A DNA stretch of 64,000 bases from assembly GCF_905115235.1 (NCBI RefSeq), contig NC_051852.1, positions 167,108,164 through 167,172,163 of the forward strand. The letters are read 5' to 3'. Shown in pieces: positions 55,547 through 64,000 of the stretch. The stretch comes from Hermetia illucens (lineage: Eukaryota; Arthropoda; Insecta; Diptera; Stratiomyidae). Each line of letters begins with the position of its first letter. The first letter of the stretch is position 1. The notes under the pieces were generated by a model. That model had not been told where the DNA came from, did no database searches, and worked only from the letters and a program-made list of their open reading frames with translations. Position numbers and translations under genes: made by a program.

Positions 55547-56275
55547 TTACTTCTCTTCTAGTTGCTTATCTCTTGCTATAACAAAATCTTCGAACTTAAC
55601 CATGTACGTTGTTCCCTTGTGCCAGTGGGCGGTGACTTTACAAGGCTGGAAGAGAGAAAACATGTTTTTTTCTGTTTATTTCAAATTTTCTATTCTAACT
55701 TACGAAACCGCAGTGTGTGAGCACCGCCTCGACAATGCCTGCTATGAAACTCGCACAGTTCAGGGATCCTTTGTCCTTGGGAACGCTGATGAACATGTTT
55801 ACGAGCGACTCCTTCTCGATGATGTAGTACGTCCTCTCGTCGTCGTTAGCATGCTCCAGCTTCTCCGCTTCCTTTCCGAATAGATTCTGGAATTGGGGAT
55901 GACATTGTCGAAATGCAGATAGACACATTGAACGATCATTTACCTTCCATAATGTTGTTTTCACGAACAGCAACATGTTTGTTAGTTTGGTTTCTCTTTT
56001 GGAACTGCGTTCTCGCACGAAATAGATGTCGATTACACGTGTGCCGACATCCTGCCCCAACTCGTGAAGTCTAACAACGAAAGCCATTAGTACTGGTGCC
56101 GTTCAAGAGCGAAAACAACTTACCTGGCTTGCAGTTCAGGCACAGTATACACCCGATTCTGGCAGTACTGAACAACTTCGGAGAAAAGTAGCGCAAAGCA
56201 GCTCAGCGACACCTCTCCCTTTCCGCGACTCAGTGGCTTATCCAAAATGCTGTGCCTCAGCTTCATCGAGGACAT
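55547..56275 (-). CDS. Trs31: TRAPP complex subunit 5 (Trs31/Bet3 family), 4 exons
   Basis: Exons in coding order: 56275-56124, 56070-55944, 55886-55704, 55645-55547; 561 nt, 186 aa (human TRAPPC5 is 188). Starts MSSMKLRHSILDKPLSRGKG, then SLSCFALLFSEVVQYCQNRV, VYTVPELQARLHELGQDVGT, FVRERSSKRETKLTNMLLFV, NLFGKEAEKLEHANDDERTY, ISVPKDKGSLNCASFIAGIV, EAVLTHCGFP, and ends TYMVKFEDFVIARDKQLEEK. The SLNC..F.AGIVE..L box is typical of the Bet3-like fold. TRAPP tethers vesicles and activates Rab1 in ER-Golgi traffic. Intron 2 is only 57 nt and contains no in-frame stop. No canonical AATAAA was found downstream on the minus strand. Confidence 0.93.
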
Positions 56276-56367
56276 CTTAATTCCCTTTATCCCCGATCAA
56301 TTGGAAACACAAAATACTGTCAAGCAAAACTCAGGGAGAGACACTGAATTGTTTTGACGTTTTATGC

Positions 56368-56376
56368 TAGTGTGAC
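56368..56376 (-). promoter_or_regulatory. Possible core promoter motif of TRAPPC5
   Basis: On the minus strand the sequence ttgtcacacta matches the fly core motif YGGTCACACTR with one mismatch, about 95 bp upstream of the TRAPPC5 start codon. Confidence 0.3.
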
Positions 56377-56399
56377 AAACCTTGTATCTCAGCAGTTGG

Positions 56400-57399
56400 T
56401 ATAATCAGAATAAGTGAATTGGGATGAATATTGGGCTCTAATATGAAATGGAAACAGGTGTTTTGCTCGATCTACTCACGAATTAAGACGAAGGCGGAGG
56501 GAAAACATATGATTTGGTTGCTGTGTCAAGTCAGTATGTAACGCGGCAAATACGTTGTGTGCATTGTGGGGGATGGTTGTGCATCGTACTTTGCCATTTG
56601 GTTTGTAAATTTTGACGTTGGCAGGATGATTTCGTAACTTCTACAAGAATTAACTTTGGATATTGTTAATTCTTCAGAGCTATTGCAAATTACGAGTGAG
56701 TTCAGTCGCGATGCTTTGTAGAATCGCGGGAAGTGTTTTAGGATTCATAAAAAGTGCAAGTGCAGAAATCAGTCGAATATAGGTGAGAAAATGAGAGAAA
56801 TGCGCCATAAATATCACTGGTGAACTCATTATTATTAGATTTAATCATCCAGCTGTTTGCGTTCTAAAGTCGATCCCTAGGTCAAGGTGAATCAGTGATG
56901 GTGAAATGGACCCTTCCTCAGTCAGAAAAAAAAACTTTTCTTCTTGTTTTTGTTCAATTGGAAAGATTAACATATGCCAATGTTTCATGCACACACGAGG
57001 CTGCTATGATTGGCAATTCGCACGGGCAACATCAATGAATTATGATCGCCACTATACATTCCGTAAACTTTCACTTCTGACCCGATTTTATTGCAGTTGC
57101 TTCACTCATTTCTTCTCCAATATGCTGATATTTGCTTGGTGTAATAATTACCTGTGAATTTCAATTGATGCGATTTACAAGTGTCTGATCTCCATCGAGC
57201 GGTTAAATTTTGAGCCGCTCATATCCATCTCTGCGAATGAGAGTTATTGGAATTTGTACATTAGCGTTTAGTTGGAAGCGTATGTACATTCTGCGACCAA
57301 AAAATCAAGTGAATATCGCTATGAAAATCTGATTTGATTTTAGCAAGTTTAGCGAGTGTGTGGGGCCATAGAGAGAAAATTCAAGCCCGAACTGGAGAC
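56400..57399. other. Gene-free stretch with one possible leader exon
   Basis: No gene is established. A 23-codon frame at 56711-56782 (MLCRIAGSVLGFIKSASAEI then SRI) runs into TAG|GTGAG, which could be a splice donor, so a 5' exon of a rightward gene is conceivable; no matching downstream exon was found before the transposons begin. Confidence 0.25.
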
Positions 57400-57895
57400 T
57401 ACGCGGAAAACGGGGCCGGAGTGAAAATTATACGGGTAAGGGGTAAAAATTATACGGATCCCCCCCCTTAAGCCCATTTTTCTTTGAAATTTCTGCTTCG
57501 GGCCTCCGAGAAAACTCCGGGCCCGAAGGAATCCCCCTTTCCACTCCCTTCTGGACTATTCTATAATATTTTCAAATACTATATATGTTGATCGTGGCAT
57601 GTTACCAATTGTTTCTGAACATTTGGTAAAGACTTAATTTTTAACCTTATTGCCGGAGGGGATGAGAAGCCGTTTGATGTCACAAACTCCTAAGACCGTG
57701 GCTTCTGATATGAGAGCAGGGAGACAGAGTTGAGGAGGCTCAAATCTTCATAGCTAGCCCATGACTTTTCACGAAGGAAAGCAACTCTCCCACCTTGCAG
57801 CTAGAAATCTCTCGAAGGTTCCCAAAGAATGGTTTACCCAGTGACCGTAGCCTGACTCTAGCAATCGCGAAGGAAGTGCCTGAAGCCTTTCGTTT
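57400..57895 (-). mobile_element. LINE-A-related 3' end, subtype with long 3' UTR
   Basis: The right part (about 57660-57895) matches the LINE-A 3' end at 41700-41960 (acaaactcctaagaccgtgg, cacgaaggaaagcaactctc, gaatggtttacccagtgacc). The left part (57400-57660) recurs at about 60545-60830 and may be its 3' UTR. Confidence 0.55.
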
Positions 57896-58150
57896 TGTGT
57901 AAAACAAAACCTTATTAAAATCGATTCAATGTCTGTCTGTCTGTCACACGCATTTTTCTCCAAAACGGCTAAACCGATCCGAACGAAATTTGGTGGACAG
58001 ATTGAAACTATGAAATCCCACGCATATATCGAGTGGCATAAATTTAGGTGGAGTTTAAAGGGGGGCTCCCCATACATGCAAAGGGGGGATTCAAAAATTT
58101 TTTTCACCGGTTATAGTTGTGTAGGGTATCAAATGAAAGGTCGCGATTTG
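57896..58150 (-). repeat. Helentron/mini-me-like repeat
   Basis: Starts with gttttgtgtaaaacaaaacc, has aatgtctgtctgtctgtcac, the catttttctccaaaacggct core, and ends with gggtatcaaatgaaaggtcg. Truncated by the LINE-H 3' piece that follows. Confidence 0.55.
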
Positions 58151-58152
58151 TA

Positions 58153-58391
58153 CTTTTTTCTTTTTCTTCAGCCTTTGTCCCGTTCACAAGCGGGGTCGGC
58201 TCATCGTGATCGGCTTCGCCATTTGGCTCTATCGAATGCCTGATCTGGGTGCAATCTCGAGGCTTTCAAATCCCCATCCAGCGTATCAAGCCACCGTTGC
58301 TTAGGTCTGCCTTTTGGTCGTTTACCATCGACTTCGATGTTCAGACCAATCTTTGCAAGTGAATTCTCGTTTGCACGAATTGCGTGAGATG
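58153..58391 (-). mobile_element. LINE-H 3' end, 5'-truncated
   Basis: The minus strand gives AIRANENSLAKIGLNIEVDG, KRPKGRPKQRWLDTLDGDLK, SRLHPDQAFDRAKW and the tail gaagaaaaagaaaaaag, nearly identical to 54340-54576. At this high identity it is probably a recent insertion. Confidence 0.8.
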
Positions 58392-58394
58392 GGC

Positions 58395-59905
58395 TTCCTA
58401 ATCTCTTCCTCCTTAACTGTAGAAAACACATTTCCCTCCCCCTGTGTATAATCTACAACAAAAGTCTAGACGAATGCTACTTTCCCCGTCTCTGGAAAGA
58501 GGCCCTTATCATTCCTATCCTCAAGAGCGGAGACCCTTCCCTTGCTGTGAACTACCGCCCCATTTCCCTTCTCTCCTCTTCCTCCAAAATCCCAGAAAGA
58601 TACGTCAACGACTGTTTGACCGCGCACTTCGGTCACCTCATTGTCAAAGAGCAGCATGGTTTGGTAAAACATAGATCAACGGCTTCAAATCTTCTGGTCT
58701 TTACCAACTTTGTTGCTAAAGGCTTGAATTCACGACAGGAGGTACATGCTGTTTATACTGATTTCTCCAAAGCTTTTGACACCGTTGACCATAACATTTT
58801 CCTCTCTAAACTTTCTTCGCTAGACTTCCCTCCCTCAGTCATCTCCTGGCTTTCCTCCTATCTCTCATACCGTTCCTGCAAAGTTTCTTTTCATGGTCAA
58901 TCATCTCGTTCCTTCTCTCCTTCCTCCGGTGTTTCCCAAGGCTCTACACTTGGCCCCCTACTCTTCCTGTTTTTTATCAATGACCTCGCCTCCATCCTCA
59001 CCTGTCCGTATTTGCTTTACGCAAACGACCTTAAATTGTTTGCCTCTGTTTCGTTTCCATTGGACTGTGCTCTCTTACAATCCAACCTTGATAATTTAGC
59101 CTGTTGGTGTTCGGTCAACAAGCTAACACTGAATGTCAACAAATGCCACTGGATGCGCTATTCCCTGAAACCCTCCCCATCATCCTTTTCCTATTCTCTC
59201 AGTGGTCAACCCCTTTCACTACTGACCTCCTTCAAAGACCTGGGTGTAATATTCGACGATAAACTTCGTTTCAATTCCCACTTCGTTGACATCATCAATA
59301 GAGCTTCCAAAATGTCTGGTTTTATCCTACGTTCCTCGTCCGACTTTACCTCAATTCAGCCCTCCTTAACACTCTTCACTTCCCTTGTCAAAAACATCCT
59401 TGAATATTGCTGTGTAGTCTGGTCCCCCTACCGCATCCGTGACTGCCGCGTTCTTGAAGCTGTACAACGCAAATTCACCCGGACCCTCTTTTACAAAAAG
59501 AACCTTCCACGGGTTGATTATCCGTCACGACTCCGCACCCTCAATCTCCCTTCCCTACAGCAAACCCGCATCTTCTTTGATATGAGTACTCTTTTCAAAC
59601 TCTGCAATGGTCTGATGGACTGCTCCGCCAACTCGGATATTACTCTCCGTATCGCCTCGTCTCATAACACACGTAATGCGGACATTTTTGATGTACCCTT
59701 CGCCGAGCTCGAGATTTACTTTCACTCTCCGATCCCGAGGTTTTGCCGGTCCTACAATGCCCTACAGCTTGGTTCCTTTGACTCTATGTCCCTCTCTAGC
59801 TTTAAGCGCAAAATATGCCATTTACTTGCTCCTTCCTCTGAGGACAATATGTAATAAGAAATTTGCTTTCTGTGTATTGTCCTCATTAAATAAATAAATA
59901 AATTG
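58395..59905 (+). mobile_element. LINE-F, Jockey/CR1-like, 5'-truncated with a long open RT frame
   Basis: One open frame runs from at least 58460 to 59854 without a stop: [130 protein letters not shown], and a C-terminus ending LLAPSSEDNM. The catalytic YADD is YAND here, so this copy is unlikely to polymerise. It ends with an (AAAT)n-type tail at about 59887-59905. The endonuclease is missing. The open frame suggests a fairly recent insertion. Confidence 0.82.
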
Positions 59906-60364
59906 TTTCTGAGCATATGGTAAAGGTTTAATTTTTAACCTTATTGCCGGAGGGGGTGAGAAGTTTATGAAGGAGAAAGAGCAAGGTCCTCCTCTTCAAT
60001 CACGACGAAAACTCATTGCGTCCACTTCCCTTAAAAAATGATGGTCCCCAAAGTATTTTTCTTAAATATTGTTACGTTTTTGCTTTTCCGTACTCCTACC
60101 GCTGTCACCAATTGTTACGTTCTTCGCTATTCGTACTCGTCACTAGTTACCTTACTTGCTTTACGTTGATTCGTATCACTGGATTGCGTAGCACTAAAGA
60201 GAAAGAATATTAATGCAGCAAGGGGGAAGGTCTCCCTTTCTTAATTGTTATTCCTTCCTTATTCCTTTAGAAAACTATGGCCCCTAAAATACTATTTCAA
60301 ATGATAGGGTTTAATTCTGAAACCCAACCTTATAGGACGAAAAGGGTTTGAAGGGAGAAGCAGA
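59906..60364. other. No gene recognised
   Basis: The first 60 bp (tctgagcatatggtaaaggt and following) repeat text found at 57600-57660 and 60778-60835. The rest is unassigned. Confidence 0.4.
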
Positions 60365-60960
60365 AAATCTTGTATGCATTCGCGCACGTGTGATACAGGA
60401 ACTCTCATGATCGGGTTTTGTTATAAGCGAGCCAAATCGTCCTTCGCCATCTGAAGTCCGCGGCTGCTGAGTAGGGCGAGTAGATTCGGCTCTTGAAAGT
60501 CGCCAGCGAGACACTGACTGTACCCGCCGAAAGACTGAAGAGCAGAGCTCCGCGGAAAACGGAGCCGGAGTGAAAATTATGCGGGTAAAGGGTAAAAAAT
60601 ATACGGATCCTCCCATTAGCCCTTTTGTCTTTGGAATTTCTGCTTCGGGCCTCCGAGAAAACTTCAGGCCCGGAGGAATCCCCCTTTTCATTCCCTTCTT
60701 CTGGACTATTCTATAATATTTTCAAATACTTCAAATTCGGCGTTAAACGGATATGTTGATCGTGGCATGTTACCAATTGTTTCTGAACATTTGGTAAAGG
60801 CTTAATTTTTAACCTTATTGCCGGAGGGGGTGAGAAGCCGTTTGATGACACAAACTCCTAAGACCGTGGCTGTTGATATGAGAGGAGGGAGACAGAGTTC
60901 AGGAGGCGCAGATCTTCATAGCTAGCCCATGGCCACAGTTAGATACTAGACAGCTCACCA
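60365..60960 (-). mobile_element. LINE-A fragments and the repeated 3' UTR block
   Basis: 60365-60545 resembles 61555-61690 (aatcttgtatgcatt, ggttttgttataagcg, gctgctgagtag). 60545-60930 repeats 57400-57790 (gccggagtgaaaattat, cgggcctccgagaaaact, ggactattctataatatttt, gttgatcgtggcatgttacc). All read as minus-strand LINE-A debris. Confidence 0.5.
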
Positions 60961-61334
60961 CACTCCCCCTTGCCCCTCAAAGGGGGAAATTAATGCGAGT
61001 ACGCACGATTTCAAATTGTTTTGCCCTTGAGCATGAGCGAGATGTAACGAAAATCCGATCAGCTGTGTTTGACATACCGCCCGGACTTGCCAATGTTTTG
61101 GTGAGATCGGCAAGTTTTTGCTTATGTATAAGTGAATACGTGAAACAACTTTTTGCTATATGGGTGAGCACGTCAGTAGTACCAGAATAGCAAAAGTTCA
61201 CCAATCTCTCTCTTACCAATTCGATTTGAGGAAGATTATGCCTTTTCCTTGTTTAGTGTCTCTCATATGTACAGATAAGCTTCCTTCAGCCATTCGCAAG
61301 TGGGGTCATTTTAGTGTGGGTACCGCCTATGGTA

Positions 61335-62270
61335 GATCTACTGTGCCCATGGCTTTTCACGAAGAAAAGCAACTCTCCCATCTTGCAGCTAGAAATCTCC
61401 CTGAGGTCCCCAAAGAATGGTTTACCCAGTGACCGTAACCTGACTCTAGCAATCGCGAAGGAAGTGCCTGAAGCCTTTCCCCTTCTTCTCCATAGTTTCG
61501 GCAATGCGAATTGTAGGAAATACCGATCTTGACGGCATGGTCTCTTATGGGCCGTAATCTTGTATGCATTTGCGCTCGTCTGGAACTCTCATGATAGGGT
61601 TTTGTTATAAGCGGGCTAAATCGTTCTTGACTTGACACAGGCTGCTGAGTAGAGCGAGTAGAGACACCGACTGTACCCCCCGAAGGACTGCCAAGAGCAG
61701 AGCTTCCGCGTGGTCAATCTATATTTCTATGACCGAGAGTTTAGAGGAGGGTGACCTTGAACGTGCCGCCCAGATTTTTCAGCGCGTTTCTGCACTGCCC
61801 CACCAGCTTGGAAGAGGTCGTCGCTGAGTACAAGGCCTTAATTGTCGCTTGGGTGTCGGTCAGCCTGGAAGAGGTCGTCGCTGGGTACAAGGTCTTAATG
61901 GTCGCTTGGGTGTCGGTCAGAACGTTACGCTTGGGGCTCGGATTATACCCCAACCATCGTCAGGCTTCCAGTATCACCAGTATTTCCGCGTGGAATACAC
62001 TGGCGAAACCTAGGAAACCATACGACTCAGATACATTGTGTGTATTCGAGAAAACCCCCGCCCCAACTCTATAGACCATCTTTGGTCCGTTGGTGAAGAA
62101 TACTGTTTCACAGCCTTACAACACGCCGCCGGTCTTCCATTCTGCCCTCGTTGGAAAGTCCACAGCAAAGTTTCTCGTCGAGTTTGGCTTACGTGTGCTA
62201 TATTCCATGGGGATAGCCAAGATTTCCCGAGATACTTCGTCTAGGATGTTACTATGACCGTAAGGCTTCG
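61335..62270 (-). mobile_element. LINE-A 3' half with RNase H
   Basis: The minus strand gives an RNase H region (LTDTQATIKALYSATTSSKL; a KNLGGTFKVTLL stretch) and the C-terminal Cys region (CRNYGEEGERLQALPSRLLE) in several frames. A 56-bp tandem duplication sits in the RNase H (61808-61863 and 61864-61919). Dead copy. Confidence 0.7.
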
Positions 62271-62406
62271 CTGTCCAGCATCCGGACACACGTATTTAAT
62301 GTGGAGGGCTAGGAGTAGGAGATGCATTAGTAAATTGAGAGCATCTGCCGGGCAAGACTGCACAGCCCCGGTAGCACCGGTAGCTTAAGTACTGAGGACG
62401 AGAGTA

Positions 62407-62424
62407 TGTGTGTGTGTGTGTGTA
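62407..62424. repeat. (TG)n microsatellite
   Basis: An uninterrupted tg run in the sequence downstream of the LINE-G 3' end. Confidence 0.9.
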
Positions 62425-62499
62425 TGGTGGGGGAGAAGCTACAGCTTCTGAGCACTCAGGCCGTGTTGGCCCATTGTACTCGCCTCCCCCGTCTAACGG

Positions 62500-63467
62500 A
62501 ATATTCCGGATTCGTTAACGTATCGCAGGATTTACGTTAGTGGATGTGATGCTACCCGTCGCAATTGGAGCACATCGGCACCAAAGATCTGATGCCTGCT
62601 GCGTCCATAGGCGGGGCAGTCACATAGGAAATGCTCCGTGGATTCCGCTTCCTCATTACAGGAGGGACACGTATCATCTTCGGTAATTCCTATTCTCAAC
62701 ATATGCCCAGCTAGTGAATTATGGCCTGTCAGAATGCCCACAATACACCTGCAAGTCCTCCTGCTTTTCGACAGGATAAACTTTGCGGTACGTATGTTGG
62801 GTTCTGGCAGGAAAAGTTTGGTGTGTCGAGCAGCATTTAAGCTCTGCCACCTGTCATTATAGGAAACTTGTTCCCAGTTTTTGAAAACAGATTTAGCCAA
62901 TGCTACTGATACCCCAATTGCTGGCTCCGGTCCCGGCATAGGGGAGAATGACCCCTCTTTCGCTAAAGCGTCCGAGATTTCATTTCCCTCTATGCCACAG
63001 TGACCAGGTACCCAGAGTAGTTCCACCGTATTGAATCTAGACATAGAGTTCAAACGGTTTCTGCATTCCTGAACGATTTTCGAGGTGATCAAAGGACTGC
63101 TCAATGCCCTCAGTGCAGCTTGACTGTCACTGCAGATTGCGATGCGCCTGCCCTTCAATCGCTCGTCAATCACCCAGTTTGCCACCCTTAGGATCGCATA
63201 AACTTCGGCTTGAAAAACCGTTGCATATTGCCCCAAAGGAAAAGCCCACTTCTCGTTTTTATTCGAGAGGTAGACTCCGGCTCCAGAACCCTCTTCTGCC
63301 TGCCTCCAGTAATTCATAGAGAGTTGCTCACATAAGATGAACCCAGAACCTTTATACGTGACGCGCCAAGCTTCCGGAATTCCGACTTGTTCTAATATCA
63401 CCATGGTAAAGTTTGATTTTTCAAGTCTACTCAGCAAAGGGGAGACAATTGGGAGGATATGCAACAA
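62500..63467 (-). mobile_element. LINE-G 3' part with an intact RNase H domain
   Basis: A single open frame of about 311 residues on the minus strand: YATVFQAEVYAILRVANWV (catalytic E), IAICSDSQAALRAL (D), VELLWVPGHCGIEGNEISDA (D), then NIRTAKFILSKSRRTCRCIV, ILTGHNSLAGHMLRIGITED and the zinc knuckle CPSCNEEAESTEHFLCDCP. This is the C-terminal end of an RNase H LINE of the I/LOA/R1 group, different from LINE-A. The RT is absent (5' truncation near 63467). The absence of stops in 930 bp suggests a young copy. Confidence 0.82.
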
Positions 63468-63684
63468 AAAGAGGAAGTTCCCGCTTTGCGGCCGTTACTT
63501 CCTCGCTCCCTATGACGGCACCAATACTATGTCTATGCCAAGACGGTAGGGTTTAATCCTAAAACGCAACCAACTTGCTCTCTCTCAAAATCCGTTGAAA
63601 AATCCTGGCAGTCTTGCTTCCTGAAAAAGTTATGGCGCTTCAATTGGGAAATGTTTTGAAACAGCCCTAATATATTTTCAATTT

Positions 63685-64000
63685 TTATGTGAAACAAAAT
63701 CTTATTAAAATTGATTCAATGTCTGTCTGTCCGTCTGTCTGTCTATCACACCCGATTTTTTCGGAAACGGCTGAACCAATTGTTATGAAACTTGGTGATG
63801 GCATGTGGTCTATGTGTCCCATTACATGCAGCGAGTGGCGCCATTTTGAGTTGAGTTTGAAGTCGGCTCCATATTACATGCGAAAGAGGAATGTACATTT
63901 TTTTCACAGAATATTATGTGATCATCAAAGGGCTCGATTAGTACTTTTCGAAACTAATATTATTTCTGCTATTACATGAAACATAGGGGAGTGAGAGCCT
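63685..64000 (-). repeat. Helentron/mini-me-like repeat, cut by the window edge
   Basis: Begins gtgaaacaaaatcttattaa, then aatgtctgtctgtccgtctg and the ttttttcggaaacggctgaa core, and continues to the window end with atgtacatttttttcacaga. Orientation as for the copy at 57896. Confidence 0.6.

Noticed and set aside
55887-55943. VNDRSMCLSAFRQCHPQFQ as part of TRAPPC5
   Set aside because: TRAPPC5 proteins go directly from LWK to NLFGKE, and GT-AG signals flank the segment. It is an intron, although retention would stay in frame.
56906-57157. An 83-residue open frame as a host gene
   Set aside because: No motif, odd composition, no splice or promoter context and no relative in the window.
62407-62424. 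The (TG)n run as a regulatory element
   Set aside because: A simple microsatellite downstream of a LINE 3' end; nothing supports a function.
1-64000. CRISPR arrays, bacterial operons, toxin or defence systems
   Set aside because: None is present. All repeats are dispersed transposons, and all intact genes are spliced animal housekeeping genes.

Overview
The window looks like nuclear DNA from a fly (Diptera). Five conserved eukaryotic genes with GT-AG introns can be read exon by exon, and their proteins resemble the insect orthologues I recall. About three quarters of the sequence is dead transposable elements, so the genome is probably large and repeat-rich. I cannot name the species. I see no bacterial gene, CRISPR array or rRNA gene.

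Host genes, left to right: an F-box/leucine-rich-repeat protein (+, 6113-16641, 3 coding exons, 623 aa); flightless I (-, 38775-16839, 6 coding exons, 1249 aa); the DEAD-box helicase DDX27/Rs1 (+, 39180-47376, 6 coding exons, 777 aa); the complex I subunit NDUFB4/ND-B15 (+, 55024-55470, 2 exons, 114 aa); and the TRAPP subunit TRAPPC5/Trs31 (-, 56275-55547, 4 exons, 186 aa). All five keep frame across every inferred junction. The F-box gene and flightless I end tail to tail (197 bp between stop codons), flightless I and DDX27 start head to head (404 bp between start codons), and NDUFB4 and TRAPPC5 end tail to tail (76 bp apart). The genes serve unrelated housekeeping roles: ubiquitin-ligase substrate choice, actin control, ribosome assembly, respiration and ER-Golgi transport. 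No operon-like or pathway link is implied.

The rest is transposon archaeology. LINEs fall into several families, labelled here A to H for convenience. A is an endonuclease/RT/RNase H element with a (TACC)n tail, B a LINE with a (GAT)n tail, C a LINE fragment, D R1-like, E and F Jockey-like, G an RNase H LINE, and H an RTE-like element of nearly full length. There are also a DD41D mariner, two maT-like (DD37D-type) mariners, Mutator-like transposase remnants, a tRNA-derived SINE family, Helentron/mini-me-like repeats with GTCT microsatellites, and small broken fossils of Ty3/gypsy-type LTR elements. A family of roughly 0.5-0.7 kb retroposed units (called S) has clean 14-18 bp target-site duplications and no recognisable pol III promoter; it is the best candidate for something undescribed.

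Nearly all the large introns (F-box intron 2; flightless introns 1, 2 and 4; DDX27 intron 4) are long because of these insertions. Several are nested, and target-site duplications give their order. No new gene system was found; the interest lies in the exact gene structures, the nested insertions, the S family, and a LINE remnant lying against a DDX27 splice acceptor.
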